Part shown: positions 46,681-57,055 of the stretch, piece by piece | Numbering within the stretch: the first letter of the stretch is position 1 | Layout: the number at the start of each line of letters is the position of its first letter | Source of the DNA: Pseudomonadota bacterium | GTDB lineage: Bacteria; Pseudomonadota; Alphaproteobacteria; Micropepsales; Micropepsaceae | Direction: 5' to 3' | Assembly (NCBI GenBank): GCA_021851325.1 | Contig: JAJZDZ010000003.1 | Coordinates: forward strand, 1 to 64,000 | Length of the DNA stretch: 64,000 nt | Notes under the pieces: generated by a model | What the model saw: the letters and a program-made list of their open reading frames with translations, nothing else | The model's database searches: none | Told to the model about the DNA's origin: nothing | Made by a program: the position numbers and the translations under genes

Positions 46681-47817
46681 CTACTGCGCCGGCTCAAGCG
46701 CTGCGTCTTTTGCCCGGGCAGCTTCAATTTCGGCCGCCTTGGTCTCGCACAGCTGGACCACGTGCTCGATAAGATCTTCATTATCAAGCTTATAGGCGGG
46801 CTTGCCATTGAGATAGATCATTCCATTACCCTTGCCTGCACCACCCCCGGTAAAGCCAAGGTCAGTCTCTCGTGCCTCGCCCGGGCCGTTGACGACGCAG
46901 CCGATAATCGACAGCGACATTGGTGTCGAGATGTGCTTGAGCCGTTGCTCGAGGGTCTTCACGGTCTCGATAACATTAAACCCCTGACGCGCGCAGGATG
47001 GACACGAAACAACATTGACACCGCGATGGCGCAAGTTGAGGGACTTCAAGATGTCAAACCCAACACGAATCTCTTCCACTGGGTCAGCGGACAGCGAAAC
47101 CCTGATGGTGTCTCCAATGCCGGACCACAACAACATTCCCATCCCGATTGAGCTTTTCACAGTGCCCGAGATGAGCCCACCTGCTTCGGTGATACCGAGG
47201 TGCAGAGGATAGTCACAGGCCTCAGCAAGTCCCTGGTACGCTGCTACAGCCAGAAACACGTCCGATGCCTTCACACTGATCTTAAATTCAAAAAAGTCAT
47301 TATCCTCGAGAATACGGGCATGGTTTAGAGCACTTTCTACCATCGCTTCGGGGCAAGGTTCACCGTAGCGTTCCAGAAGCTCGCGCTCGAGTGAGCCGGC
47401 GTTAACGCCGATGCGCATAGCGCAACCGTGATCCTTAGCAGCCTTGACCACGTCCCGTACGCGCGCAGCCGAACCGATGTTACCTGGATTGATACGAAGG
47501 CACGCCGCACCGGCCTCTGCCGCTTCGATCGCACGCTTGTAGTGAAAGTGGATATCAGCAACGATCGGTACGGTTGCAGCCCTTACAATATGCTTCAAGG
47601 CCGCCGTCGCATCCTCATCCGGACAGGAAACCCGCACAATGTCAGCGCCGGCCTCTTCAAGAGCGCGAATCTGATCGACTGTGCCACGGACATCCGCTGT
47701 CACGGTATTGGTCATGCTCTGTACGGTGATCGGCGCATCACCACCCACAGCAACCTTTCCAACGTGGATCTGGCGGCATTTGCGACGTTCGATATGGCGA
47801 TAAGCACGTAAAGTCAT
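46681..47817 (-). CDS. ispG: 4-hydroxy-3-methylbut-2-enyl-diphosphate synthase
   Basis: 378 residues, GGAG ribosome site. TIM barrel with [10 protein letters not shown] near the start and [10 protein letters not shown]; the C-terminal ferredoxin-like part holds three [4Fe-4S] cysteines in CPSCARQGF and CVVNGPGEA. It is the next-to-last step of the MEP isoprenoid pathway and so feeds the prenyl tail of ubiquinone. It lies 29 bases after rodZ. Confidence 0.97.
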   Translation of the reverse strand: MTLRAYRHIERRKCRQIHVGKVAVGGDAPITVQSMTNTVTADVRGTVDQIRALEEAGADIVRVSCPDEDATAALKHIVRAATVPIVADIHFHYKRAIEAAEAGAACLRINPGNIGSAARVRDVVKAAKDHGCAMRIGVNAGSLERELLERYGEPCPEAMVESALNHARILEDNDFFEFKISVKASDVFLAVAAYQGLAEACDYPLHLGITEAGGLISGTVKSSIGMGMLLWSGIGDTIRVSLSADPVEEIRVGFDILKSLNLRHRGVNVVSCPSCARQGFNVIETVKTLEQRLKHISTPMSLSIIGCVVNGPGEARETDLGFTGGGAGKGNGMIYLNGKPAYKLDNEDLIEHVVQLCETKAAEIEAARAKDAALEPAQ

Positions 47818-47846
47818 GGCAAGCTCCGAACCGTGCAGTTCAATAC

Positions 47847-48905
47847 CTAGTGTTGAGACCCAACATTGAAAATATGTCTGAGGGCCTTCGGATCCAGTGA
47901 CTGAGCCGTGAGCGTCGTCCCCGTATTCCCAGCCAGGCCCAGCAGCCGACCATCCAATGTTACCGCAAGGGCCGCCGGATCCGTTGTCGTCAGGGTTGTA
48001 CCCGGCAAATAAGGTACGCGATAGGTGTCACCCGGCTGCATGGTCTGATCCATAAAAAGCATCTTCCCCGGTGCTGGGCCGAGCACGAGCACATGTACAG
48101 GCTTCAAAGCGGTCAGCATGACCCGCGCATTGCTATTGCGCAGCCCATAGGCTTGCCCCTTCGGCAAACCCTGCAATTGTGCGGTCAAAGCGGCCACCGA
48201 CGCAGCCTGAGGCAGCGATGTTGCGGGAGCAGAAGCCGAGGCCACGGCTGCCGCCGGTGCCGCCGTTCCCGTGGCTGGCGTCACGCCACTTGCTCCCGTT
48301 ACCACGATTTTTGTGGGCGCATTTGGCGCACCGGAATGGCCGGGCACCTTGTGCCGCATGGCGGACGCTTTTGGCATGAGCGGGCGCATGTGGACCCGGG
48401 AAGGGACTGGAACCGATGGAGGGTTGAAGTAAACACTGGCAGAGTGTGCCAAACGCCATACACCGAAGGCCAGCGCGCCGATAAGTACCAGCACAATAAC
48501 TACCCAGCCCTGAGGAAGCCGCCTCTCGTCGTGAGGCCTTTCCAGTAGAGGTACGACGACGCGGTCCTCACCCCGCTCGGCGATCTCGCCCTTAAAGCGC
48601 TCAACCGTCTCGGGCGCATCCAGACCCAAATAATCGGCATAGGAACGCACAAAACCAATAGCGTATGCGCGGCCCGGCAAGGCATCCTGGCGATCTTCCT
48701 CGAGCGCCTCGAGGTGGTCCTTACGAATTTTGAGAACACGGGCGATCGCGGCCAGCTCGTCACCCCGGCGCAGGCGCGCGGCACGCAGGTGCTGGCCCAC
48801 GGTCTCAAGCGGTGCGGCTGCATCGTCGCATATTTCACGCAGGTGAATGCGTTTGCGTTCCGCGCCGGCGCCTTTTTCAAGACGAAGATCGTTAGGTTTG
48901 CTCAT
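47847..48905 (-). CDS. rodZ: RodZ-like cell-shape protein
   Basis: 352 residues. N-terminal HTH of the RodZ type (about 35-110: [43 protein letters not shown]), a basic linker, one membrane segment (about 130-152), a low-complexity Ala/Pro/Thr stretch and a C-terminal DUF4115 beta domain (about 265-345). RodZ links MreB filaments to the wall-synthesis machine. It is the first gene of the rodZ-ispG-prfA-prmC string. Confidence 0.9.
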   Translation of the reverse strand: MSKPNDLRLEKGAGAERKRIHLREICDDAAAPLETVGQHLRAARLRRGDELAAIARVLKIRKDHLEALEEDRQDALPGRAYAIGFVRSYADYLGLDAPETVERFKGEIAERGEDRVVVPLLERPHDERRLPQGWVVIVLVLIGALAFGVWRLAHSASVYFNPPSVPVPSRVHMRPLMPKASAMRHKVPGHSGAPNAPTKIVVTGASGVTPATGTAAPAAAVASASAPATSLPQAASVAALTAQLQGLPKGQAYGLRNSNARVMLTALKPVHVLVLGPAPGKMLFMDQTMQPGDTYRVPYLPGTTLTTTDPAALAVTLDGRLLGLAGNTGTTLTAQSLDPKALRHIFNVGSQH

Positions 48906-49349
48906 TGGGGCCTAGCATTAGCCGCTTAAAGTCTTCCGATAAAGGCTCAACTGCGCGTCGGACCATCCCTAGGGGCAAAACTTTCCCAGGTTCAGTTGCC
49001 TCCGCCGCCCATCGAGCCCTTTATGCGGCTCCGCTGCTGTTTGGAACTTCGGTCATCACGTCCTCTTGCTCCGGGTCGAGGCCCCCGATCGGCGACCCGG
49101 GGGCAGATCGTGGCCTCCTGGTCCCCGCAGATCACCTGAGATGGGCCCTAACCCACGGCGTCGGCCGCCGCCTCCGCCCAGAGCATTGCCCCCGGTCACT
49201 GGGGCTAAAATCTCCTCACTCATCCTGGACTGTCAGGCTCTCCGTCCTCCTTGGCGTCAGCCCCCCAAAATGCGCTGTTTGCGGCCCACTCCGCCATACA
49301 GCACTCCCTCAAGCAGCCAAACCAGTTCCGCAGGGCCTGTTTAAGGGCC
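48906..49349. other. Non-coding GC-rich region
   Basis: About 440 bases between rodZ and the small secreted-protein gene. Long GC-rich frames occur on the plus strand, but with the codon bias of random GC-rich DNA and no ribosome sites. The rodZ promoter should be here. Nothing else seen. Confidence 0.5.
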
Positions 49350-49682
49350 TTAATGGCCCATTGTCCCCCCGATCATCTGCATCTTGTTGAGCTGCTGTTG
49401 GGCATCCTGGCTCATCTGCTGCCACTGCGCACGGGTATGGCAAATGGTTCCCCCTCCGAACAAAGAGCCCACAGGAGGAGGCGAGCGACGGCAAATAACC
49501 TTATTTGGATTCTCCGTCGGCTCCTGCGACGAAGCTGCCGGCGTCGCTTGCTTTACGTTGGAACCCGCAACCTTCGCGGATGTTGACCCAGCCAAAGAGG
49601 CGGCACTGTTGCCTGCGGCTAAAGCCGGACCGCTCAGTAACAGTGCCGTGACCGAAACAACCCAAATGCCGCGCATACGCAT
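49350..49682 (-). CDS. Small secreted protein with conserved Cys pair, unknown
   Basis: 110 residues. Clear signal peptide (MRMRGIWVVSVTALLLSG, cleavage near ALA-AG). After a Ser/Thr/Ala linker comes a compact block, KVICRR ... GGGTICHTRAQWQQM, whose two cysteines could form a disulfide. Similar short periplasmic proteins occur in other alphaproteobacteria, without known function. It lies 130 bases after ptsP on the same strand. Confidence 0.75.
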   Translation of the reverse strand: MRMRGIWVVSVTALLLSGPALAAGNSAASLAGSTSAKVAGSNVKQATPAASSQEPTENPNKVICRRSPPPVGSLFGGGTICHTRAQWQQMSQDAQQQLNKMQMIGGTMGH

Positions 49683-49814
49683 CTCGCTATACCTCTGTCT
49701 GACCGATTAATATTAAGCAAAATCATGCCGAGTATAAATACCGGAGGCAATGAGCGCCTTTGGGAAATCCTGGACGCCGAAATATTCGCGCCCAATTTAA
49801 CATAAGCCATTGTT

Positions 49815-52070
49815 TTATTTGATAACTATGCCGCGTTCGGCAGCAAAAGCCGCGAGACGGGTGCGCAAGGAGTGGTCATTGCGGCCGCAGAGGCGGTTGA
49901 CGAATTCGGCCACCTCCCGCGTATGCAGGCTGCGAAGCATCATCTTGACCGGCCCTATATTGCCCGGCTGCATCGAGAGGGTTCGCAGTCCCACCCCGAT
50001 CAACGCCATGGCATCGAGGGGGCGGCCAGCCATCTCCCCGCACAGGGAGAGTTCGCCTCCCGCCTCGGCCGCGCTATGGACGATCTGACGGATCATCGTC
50101 AAACCTGCTGGACTTAAGGGATCATAGCGACGGGCTACCCGCGGATTTGTGCGATCAACTGCAAACATGAACTGGAAAAGGTCGTTGGAGCCGATAGAGA
50201 CGAAATCGGCGTTACGCAGGATCTGAGGCAGCATGAACATGAGCGACGGAACCTCGAGCATGGCTCCGACCAACGTTTGCTTTGGTAGCGGCTGGCCCAT
50301 CAGCCGGCCCCGCTCCAGTTCACGATCAACTAAAGCCCGCGCCAAATTGAATTCGGAAACGTCGCTGATCATCGGCAGCAGGAGACGGAGCACCCGCCCG
50401 GCCGAGGCCGTAAGCAAGGCCCGCACCTGATAGCGCAGCAATGCCGGACGGTCGAGCGCGATACGGATAGCACGCCAGCCGAGGGCAGGATTCTCTTCCC
50501 GTTCCCAGCGCCCATAGGGCAGAATCTTGTCACCTCCCAGATCCAGAGCCCGAAACGTCACCGGGCGCTCGCGCGCCGCTTCAATGATACTCTTGTAGAA
50601 TGCGATCTGATCTCCCAGGCGTGGCATCGTCTGTCCGATCATGAACTGCAATTCAGTGCGGAACAGACCGACACCGTCAGCTCCTGATTCAGCCAGATGC
50701 GGCATGTCGAGGAGCAATCCGGCATTCATCATCAGCGAGATTGGAACGCCATCCCGTGTAACCGCCGGCAAATCCCTCACCTTGGCAATCTCCGCGACTC
50801 TTTGCGCCATTAATGTCTGGCGAGCGCGGAAAGCGGTCACGATTTCGGCGGGAGGGCGTAGATGAATCTCTCCGGTTTCTCCGTCTACCGCTACGGTATC
50901 ACCGGCGCGTGCCGCATCGCTCACCCCCTCCACGCCACCGATTACAGGAATGCGCATTGCGCGCGCTACAATTGCCACATGGGAAGTTGTCGCTGCATCT
51001 TCCAGAATTAGTCCCACTACTCCAACACGGCCGTAGTCAAGAAGTTCGGCAGGGCCCAGCGCGCGTGCGACCAGCACCGCATCGGCGGGCAAACTGTCCC
51101 AGTCTCCCTGATTCCCGAGATGGCGCTGCAATCGGCGATGCAAATCGTCCAGATCATGCAGTCGTTCGCGCAAAATAGGATCGCTCGCCCGCGCAATGCG
51201 CAGGCGCAACTCGTCCTGTACCCTTTCGACTGCGGCTTCCGCTGTCAGGCCAGTGTCCACCGCATCACGCAGACGATGCTGCCAGCCTTGGTCCAGAGCA
51301 AAAAGCCGGTAAGCTTCGATCACTTCCCGGCTCTCACCGGTCAGATCAAGCTCACTTGATTCGAGCATGTCATCGACTGACTCGCGCAGTGAATCGAGGG
51401 CCGCATCCAAGCGGGCATTTTCCGCAGCCGGATCATCTGCGATCATGCGATCAACTCGAACACGTGGTTCATGCAGGACCACATGCCCAACGGCAACGCC
51501 CTCTGACAATCCATCGCCCTTGAAGGCCCGCGGCCGATCCGGACGCAGCTCCGGTTCGTCTAGTTCCGCGATGTCAAAAAGTGCACCATGAGCCACAACT
51601 TCGGCCAGGACCATGGCCACGGTCTGGAGCGCTTCGACTTCCTCCTCATCATACTGGCGTGCAACCTGGTTCTGGACCGTCAACACACCATAGACCTGAC
51701 CGCCACGGACGATCGGCACCCCGAGAAACGAGCGAAACGGGTCCTCTCCGGTCTCCGGACGATAGGCAAAGCGCGGATGCTCGACCGCGTTGGACAGGTT
51801 GATCGCTTCGGCCGCGTCGGCAACCATACCCACAAGACCCTCGCCCCAGCGCATGCGTGTTCGATGAACGGCAGAGCGGTTGAGGCCTTCGGTGGCAAAT
51901 AATTCGAGCCAGTTACCCGCACGGCGCAGATATATCGAACACACCTCGGCCACCATATTGGCGGCGATGACCATGACAAGCTTGTCGAGGCGAACCTGAG
52001 CGCTCGCCTGTTCGGCCATGATTTCGCGCAGGCGCCGGAGGAGAATGCGCGGACTACCTGCCGCTACCAT
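49815..52070 (-). CDS. ptsP: Phosphoenolpyruvate-protein phosphotransferase PtsP (EI-Ntr)
   Basis: 751 residues, GGAGG ribosome site. N-terminal GAF domain (about 1-165), then the EI N-domain with phospho-His in TTSHVAIVARAM, and the PEP-binding TIM barrel with GVGLFRTELQFM, ISDVSEFN and LSLCGEMAG. It is the first enzyme of the nitrogen PTS, passing phosphate from PEP to NPr; glutamine or 2-oxoglutarate may be sensed by GAF. It follows lysC by 20 bases, as in many alphaproteobacteria. Confidence 0.96.
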   Translation of the reverse strand: MVAAGSPRILLRRLREIMAEQASAQVRLDKLVMVIAANMVAEVCSIYLRRAGNWLELFATEGLNRSAVHRTRMRWGEGLVGMVADAAEAINLSNAVEHPRFAYRPETGEDPFRSFLGVPIVRGGQVYGVLTVQNQVARQYDEEEVEALQTVAMVLAEVVAHGALFDIAELDEPELRPDRPRAFKGDGLSEGVAVGHVVLHEPRVRVDRMIADDPAAENARLDAALDSLRESVDDMLESSELDLTGESREVIEAYRLFALDQGWQHRLRDAVDTGLTAEAAVERVQDELRLRIARASDPILRERLHDLDDLHRRLQRHLGNQGDWDSLPADAVLVARALGPAELLDYGRVGVVGLILEDAATTSHVAIVARAMRIPVIGGVEGVSDAARAGDTVAVDGETGEIHLRPPAEIVTAFRARQTLMAQRVAEIAKVRDLPAVTRDGVPISLMMNAGLLLDMPHLAESGADGVGLFRTELQFMIGQTMPRLGDQIAFYKSIIEAARERPVTFRALDLGGDKILPYGRWEREENPALGWRAIRIALDRPALLRYQVRALLTASAGRVLRLLLPMISDVSEFNLARALVDRELERGRLMGQPLPKQTLVGAMLEVPSLMFMLPQILRNADFVSIGSNDLFQFMFAVDRTNPRVARRYDPLSPAGLTMIRQIVHSAAEAGGELSLCGEMAGRPLDAMALIGVGLRTLSMQPGNIGPVKMMLRSLHTREVAEFVNRLCGRNDHSLRTRLAAFAAERGIVIK

Positions 52071-52090
52071 TCACGCCTCCCCGGTAAGCA

Positions 52091-53314
52091 TCAGCCTGCA
52101 TCCAAGCCATAGGCCGAATGCAGTGCTCGCACTGCAAGTTCCACATACTCCTCGGAGATCAAAACCGAAACCTTAATCTCTGAGGTCGAAATAACCTGGA
52201 TATTGATCCCCTTCTCGGAGAGCGTCCGGAACATGGTTTGGGCGACGCCAGGATGGGCCCGCATTCCGATACCGATGATCGATACCTTGGCCACATTGTC
52301 GTCGGAAATAATATCACGATAGCCAATTACGTCGCGTGCCTTTTCGATGGCGTCGAGAGCTCGTGGCAATTCGGAGCGCGAGACTGTGAAGGTGAGATCT
52401 GTTTTTTTGCCGTCAGCAGAGACATTCTGCACAATCATGTCCACATTGACGCCAGCATCGGCCAAAGGACCAAAAATTGATGCTGCGATCCCCGGCTGGT
52501 CGGAGATGCGATGCAAAGTGATTTTGGCCTCGTCCCGCGAATAGGCGATGCCGGTTACCGGTTTCTTTTCCACGATGGCGTCCTCGTCGCATAGGAGCGT
52601 GCCTCCGGCCGCGGCGTCAAATGTCGACAGAACCCGGACTGGCACTCGATACAGCATGGCAATCTCGACCGAGCGGGTTTGCAGCACCTTGGCGCCCAGC
52701 GATGCCATTTCCAACATTTCCTCAAAGGCGACCCGCTGCAGGCGCTGCGCCTTGGAGACAATGCGCGGATCGGTCGTGTAGACCCCGTCCACGTCAGTAT
52801 ATATATCGCAGCGGTCAGCCTCGATTGCTGCGGCGATAGCAACTGCCGACGTATCGGAGCCACCTCGACCCAGGGTGGAAACGCGGTGATCAGGAGCGAT
52901 GCCCTGAAACCCGGCAATTACCGCGACCTGTCCCTGCGCCAGGCGCTCGCGCAAAAGTTTCGGATCGATGCGCTCGATCCGGGCAGACCCGTGCATGGCA
53001 CTGGTTTCGATCGGAATCTGCCAGCCGAGCCAAGATCGCGCCTGCACCCCGATCGCACCCAGTGCGACCGCTGTTAGCCCAGCCGTGATCTGCTCGCCGG
53101 CGGCCACCACCACATCGTACTCACGCGCGTCATGGAGCGGCGACAATGTGCGGGTCCATCCCACCAGCTTATTGGTCTCCCCAGCCATCGCCGAGACCAC
53201 AACTGCAACTTCATGACCGGCGTCCACCTCGCCCTTGACCAGGGTTGCGACGTGACGGATGCGTTCAAGGTCGGCCACCGAAGTGCCGCCGAATTTCATC
53301 ACAATCCGGGCCAT
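52091..53314 (-). CDS. lysC: Aspartate kinase
   Basis: 407 residues. Kinase domain with MKFGGTSVADLERI, GFQGIAPDHRVSTLGRGGSDTSAVA and YTDVDGVYTTDPRIV; then two ACT domains (about 265-405) for feedback by lysine and threonine. First step of lysine, threonine and methionine synthesis. It forms an operon with ptsP and faces away from ubiG. Confidence 0.97.
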   Translation of the reverse strand: MARIVMKFGGTSVADLERIRHVATLVKGEVDAGHEVAVVVSAMAGETNKLVGWTRTLSPLHDAREYDVVVAAGEQITAGLTAVALGAIGVQARSWLGWQIPIETSAMHGSARIERIDPKLLRERLAQGQVAVIAGFQGIAPDHRVSTLGRGGSDTSAVAIAAAIEADRCDIYTDVDGVYTTDPRIVSKAQRLQRVAFEEMLEMASLGAKVLQTRSVEIAMLYRVPVRVLSTFDAAAGGTLLCDEDAIVEKKPVTGIAYSRDEAKITLHRISDQPGIAASIFGPLADAGVNVDMIVQNVSADGKKTDLTFTVSRSELPRALDAIEKARDVIGYRDIISDDNVAKVSIIGIGMRAHPGVAQTMFRTLSEKGINIQVISTSEIKVSVLISEEYVELAVRALHSAYGLDAG

Positions 53315-53556
53315 AAAAATCGAAACTCACACTGTTTTGCGACGCGATATGGCATACATAGCCGGATGCTGCGGCGCACTCAACGCGCCATTGATGGCTT
53401 TGCGGGCGGAAGGAGCAAATCTCCCTCCGCAATCTTGGCCAGGACCGCCCCCCAGGGTCCGCCTGTTCACCACCCCGGGGCTCGGCTCCGCCCAAGGGCG
53501 CAGTTGGGCAATTGCGCTGCAGCCGTTACCATAGCGCGTACCCAAGGCTTGTCATC

Positions 53557-54306
53557 ATGTCCTCAGCCCCTACCTCCTCGATCGATCCTGCAGAAATTGA
53601 AAAATTCTCGGCCATGGCCGAGACTTGGTGGGATCCCACCGGTCCCTTTGCGCCCTTGCACAGGTTCAATCCGGTGCGACTCGCCTTTATCCGGTCCGAG
53701 GTCCAGGCTCATTTCGGCCGCGATGCCGGACAATTGTCACCGTTTTCCGGCCTTTCGCTGTTGGATCTTGGCTGCGGCGGCGGGCTTCTCTGCGAGCCCA
53801 TGTGCCGCCTCGGCTTTGCTGTAACTGGCGTCGATGCGTCGGATAAGAATATTCACATCGCCCAGCTGCACGCTGAACAACAGGACCTGCCTGTCGCTTA
53901 CCGGCAGGGAACCGCTGAAATACTGGCTAGCGAAGGGCTGACGTTTGACGTCGTGCTGAACATGGAGGTGATCGAGCACGTGGCAGATCCCGAGCGCTTT
54001 CTTGCATCCTGCGCCCGGCTGGTTCGCCCAGGTGGACTTATGTTCACCGCAACCCTTAACAAGACGCTCAAATCGCTCGCCCTGGCCAAATTTGCCGCCG
54101 AATACGTGCTGCGCTGGCTGCCTCCGGGCACCCATGACTGGAGCCGCTTCCTGCCCCCCGAACGGTTACACCGCTTGCTCAAGCAGAACGGACTTGAGGT
54201 CATAAAGCTTCAGGGCGTTAGCTTTGACCCTCTGTCCTGGGGCTGGAGACTGAGCCACGATACTGACGTCAACTATATGATCGTGGCCCGCAGGCCGAAC
54301 GGCTAA
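53557..54306 (+). CDS. ubiG: Ubiquinone O-methyltransferase UbiG
   Basis: 249 residues from the ATG of MSSAPT (53557). Motifs: [22 protein letters not shown] at the start, SAM site [15 protein letters not shown] and [13 protein letters not shown], and [12 protein letters not shown] typical of UbiG. It methylates the ring hydroxyls at two steps of ubiquinone synthesis. Together with ubiTUV it shows that this strain makes ubiquinone. It is divergent from lysC and convergent with the next methyltransferase. Confidence 0.95.
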   Translation: MSSAPTSSIDPAEIEKFSAMAETWWDPTGPFAPLHRFNPVRLAFIRSEVQAHFGRDAGQLSPFSGLSLLDLGCGGGLLCEPMCRLGFAVTGVDASDKNIHIAQLHAEQQDLPVAYRQGTAEILASEGLTFDVVLNMEVIEHVADPERFLASCARLVRPGGLMFTATLNKTLKSLALAKFAAEYVLRWLPPGTHDWSRFLPPERLHRLLKQNGLEVIKLQGVSFDPLSWGWRLSHDTDVNYMIVARRPNG

Positions 54307-54310
54307 GCAC

Positions 54311-55192
54311 CTAGGCTCGACGCTCCACCGTTCCCAGCGCGTCGGCAAGGCGCGTCGTCGCCGCGCCGGGACGCAGGGGCTTGGGCTGGCTTTCATGGGG
54401 TGCCCACGCCGTCATGTAAACGACGTCAAAACTGGCAGCCACGCGCCCATGGCCGGTTCCATAATTCTCCTGATAGTTGCTGAGCATGGCCGCCAAGAGA
54501 CCGCGGCTAAGAGGGCGACGCTCCCGAGCGCACAGGTAATTCACCTCGCCCATTGCGCGAAGATCTGTCACTAAGTTACTGAAATTCTTATAATTTACGG
54601 TTGTCCTTTCAACATCAACCACGGGCATGGCAAAGCCTGCGCGTTGCAGCAACATGCCCAGACTTCGGACGTCGGCGAAAGGAGCCACCCGCGGGCTCAG
54701 TCCGTCCCGAAGTTGCAGCTCCGCCGCCGCAAAGGCTGCCCGCAGCTCATGCAGCGTATCGGCACCAAACAGCGCCGCAACAAAAAGTCCATCTGGCCGC
54801 AACAGATTGCGGATCTGCAGGAGTGCGCCAGGCAGGTCGTTGACAGCATGCAGCGATAGCACGGAGGTCACCAAGTCGAAGCAGGATGCGCCAAAGGGCA
54901 GCGCTTCTTCATCGCCGATCAGTTGGCCGCCATCGCGATCGGTCAGCCCCAATTGGGTCCATTGCTCAGCGTGGGGCACGAGATACCGCCTGCTTTCCGG
55001 CGAGGAGGCAAGATCGAGAGCCGAACAAAAGCGGCGGCGTACCGCCCCCAGCCTATCCGCCAGCCCCTCAGCCGCCTCAAGCAGTAAAAAGCGATCCCCG
55101 CCAAGGTGCTGCCCGCGCTGGCGACGAAGGCGGTAAAATGCCCGGTCAAAAACCTGCGGCACGGCTGGATCGGTGGACTGCGGGGAGGACAT
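54311..55192 (-). CDS. BioC/NDUFAF5-like methyltransferase
   Basis: 293 residues from the ATG of MSSPQS (55192). Class I SAM-methyltransferase fold: ALDLASSPESRRYL in place of the GxGxG loop, EALPFGASCFDLVTSVLSLHAVNDLPGAL and LRPDGLFVAALFG. The order and the LSLHxVNDLPG block match the family of NDUFAF5, which in mitochondria hydroxylates a complex I subunit; bacterial members are often called BioC. The degenerate glycine loop is a feature of this group. Its stop lies four bases from ubiG, convergent. Confidence 0.82.
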   Translation of the reverse strand: MSSPQSTDPAVPQVFDRAFYRLRRQRGQHLGGDRFLLLEAAEGLADRLGAVRRRFCSALDLASSPESRRYLVPHAEQWTQLGLTDRDGGQLIGDEEALPFGASCFDLVTSVLSLHAVNDLPGALLQIRNLLRPDGLFVAALFGADTLHELRAAFAAAELQLRDGLSPRVAPFADVRSLGMLLQRAGFAMPVVDVERTTVNYKNFSNLVTDLRAMGEVNYLCARERRPLSRGLLAAMLSNYQENYGTGHGRVAASFDVVYMTAWAPHESQPKPLRPGAATTRLADALGTVERRA

Positions 55193-55367
55193 CGGCGGTA
55201 CCATAGTCCGGTCCTAGCCCAGTGAGGGCACCCGGAGCAATGTTGACCAGCCTACCCGGACCGCCAGAGTGAGGGACTTTGCCACCGAGTTTCTCGCCAT
55301 CGCAGTGGTTGGCGTGTTGTGCTGCAACCCGTCTGAACGGTACTTTATCTTGTTCGCACATAAGGCC

Positions 55368-55637
55368 ATGACCGTGCCCGCCATCACCATCTATACCACC
55401 CCCCTGTGCCCCTACTGCGTGCGGGCCAAACGTCTCCTCACCGCCAAAGGCGCCAGTTTCGAGGAGATCGATGTCATGATGGACCCTGATCAGCGCCGGA
55501 AGATGGAAGAGCTTTCGGGCCGTCACACCGTCCCTCAGATCTTCTTCGCTGATACCCACATCGGCGGATGCGACGACCTTTACCGTCTAGACGAAACAGG
55601 TCAGCTCGACGCACTGCTTCAGGAACTCTCAACATGA
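55368..55637 (+). CDS. grxC: Glutaredoxin 3 (GrxC)
   Basis: 89 residues from the ATG of MTVPAI. Dithiol active site CPYC at about residues 14-17, the TVP cis-proline loop (HTVPQIFF) and GGCDDLYRLD for glutathione. It reduces disulfides and mixed glutathione disulfides. It overlaps the nitrilase gene by 4 bases, a common alphaproteobacterial pair. Confidence 0.95.
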   Translation: MTVPAITIYTTPLCPYCVRAKRLLTAKGASFEEIDVMMDPDQRRKMEELSGRHTVPQIFFADTHIGGCDDLYRLDETGQLDALLQELST

Positions 55638-56479
55638 CCCGATGCAAGGCGGCCTGCGTCCAACTCCGCTCGAGTGATGATGTCGCAGAAAACATCTCGG
55701 TGACCAGCGAGCTGATTCGCCAAGCGGCGGCAGAGGGGGCCAAATTCGTTGCCACTCCTGAAAACACCACATTGATGGCCCCCGATGGCGGAGCCAAGCT
55801 TGAACGCAGCTTTGATGAGGGCAACGACCCTGCGTTGCCTGCCTTCCGCGAGCTCGCCCGCGAGCTGGGCATTTGGCTATTGATTGGATCACTGGCGATC
55901 AGAACGAGCTCCAACAAAACCGCAAACCGCAGCTTCCTGATTGATCCACAGGGCGTTATCAAAGCTCGCTACGACAAGATCCACCTTTTTGACGTAGATC
56001 TCCCCTCTGGAGAAAAATATCGCGAATCCAATACTGTAGAGGGTGGTTCTCAGGCGGTGCTTGTGGATAGTCCTTGGGGAAAGATAGGACTTTCGATCTG
56101 TTATGACCTGCGATTTCCACAGCTCTACAGACGCCTTGCGAAGGCCGGCGCGGCGGTGCTGACGGTGCCCTCGGCCTTTACCGAAACCACCGGCAAGGCT
56201 CATTGGCACACCCTGCTGCGAGCGCGTGCGATCGAAAACGGGGCATTTGTAATTGCGCCGGCGCAGGGCGGCCTTCACGCCAATGGCCGTCGTACCTACG
56301 GTCACAGCATGATCATCGATCCTTGGGGCGAGATCCTTGCGGAGGCCGGAGAAGAGCCTGGTATCATTGCATCAGAGATCAATCTGGAAGCAGCACTGGC
56401 AGCCCGGGCCCGCATTCCCAATCTGGAGCATGACAGGGATTTTGCGCTATCGGTGGCGCCCTCAGAGGGTCAGCCATGA
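55634..56479 (+). CDS. Nitrilase-superfamily amidohydrolase (Nit1/Nit2-like)
   Basis: 281 residues. The Glu-Lys-Cys triad is visible: Glu in VATPENTTLM, Lys in RYDKIHLFDV and Cys in SICYDLRFPQ. The RAxENGAFVxAPAQGG block marks the Nit1/Nit2 branch, which includes deaminated-glutathione amidase and omega-amidase. Pairing with grxC favours the deaminated-glutathione repair role. It is coupled to grxC by overlap. Confidence 0.9.
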   Translation: MTRCKAACVQLRSSDDVAENISVTSELIRQAAAEGAKFVATPENTTLMAPDGGAKLERSFDEGNDPALPAFRELARELGIWLLIGSLAIRTSSNKTANRSFLIDPQGVIKARYDKIHLFDVDLPSGEKYRESNTVEGGSQAVLVDSPWGKIGLSICYDLRFPQLYRRLAKAGAAVLTVPSAFTETTGKAHWHTLLRARAIENGAFVIAPAQGGLHANGRRTYGHSMIIDPWGEILAEAGEEPGIIASEINLEAALAARARIPNLEHDRDFALSVAPSEGQP

Positions 56480-56588
56480 CTTCGGGCGCCTGGCACTCTT
56501 TTGGCCAGAGTGCTTGCACTCCGTCATGATTGGCCCCATTTTCCGACCTAGCCTTGCAATCCGTACTTGGTTTCAGGAGTGACATTTC

Positions 56589-57005
56589 GTGATCGTCTAT
56601 AGTCTGGCCTGCGCACAGGGCCACGGCTTTGAAGGATGGTTCCGTGACAGCGCCGCCTACGACCAGCAGGCCAAAGGCGGCAAGCTCGTATGCCCGGTCT
56701 GTAACTCGCGGCAAGTACAAAAGGCGCCCATGGCTCCGGCCGTGGCCGGCGCAAAGGACAAGCCTGCCCCCTCCGCCGGCGATCTGAAGCAGATGCGGCA
56801 ATATCTGACGGGTTTGCGCAAATATATCGAGACCCACGCGGAGAATGTGGGTCGCGATTTTCCCGAGGAAGCGCGCAAGATCCATTATGGTGAGGTCGAG
56901 GAGCGCCCAATCTATGGCGAGGCCAGTCTCTCGGAGGCACGCGAACTGCTCGATGAGGGCATATCCGTCGCGCCGTTGCCACCAGATGTGGGAGAGGTCA
57001 ACTGA
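56589..57005 (+). CDS. DUF1178 protein
   Basis: 138 residues from a GTG. N-terminal zinc-ribbon-like part: CAQGHGFEGWF and LVCPVCNSRQVQKA; C-terminal helices with AEEARKIHYGE-like sequence (EEARKIHYGEVEERPIYGEA). Conserved in alphaproteobacteria downstream of the nitrilase gene. Function unknown; metal or nucleic acid binding is plausible. Confidence 0.92.
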   Translation: MIVYSLACAQGHGFEGWFRDSAAYDQQAKGGKLVCPVCNSRQVQKAPMAPAVAGAKDKPAPSAGDLKQMRQYLTGLRKYIETHAENVGRDFPEEARKIHYGEVEERPIYGEASLSEARELLDEGISVAPLPPDVGEVN

Positions 57006-57055
57006 TCGGTTGCCCACCTGCCAAGGGCCGGTCATAAACGACCGTCACCCGGAGT

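Noticed and set aside
48905-49390. 161-residue rightward frame between rodZ and the small secreted protein
   Set aside because: Random-looking Ser/Pro/Arg-rich sequence, no ribosome site, and its end overlaps the secreted-protein gene.
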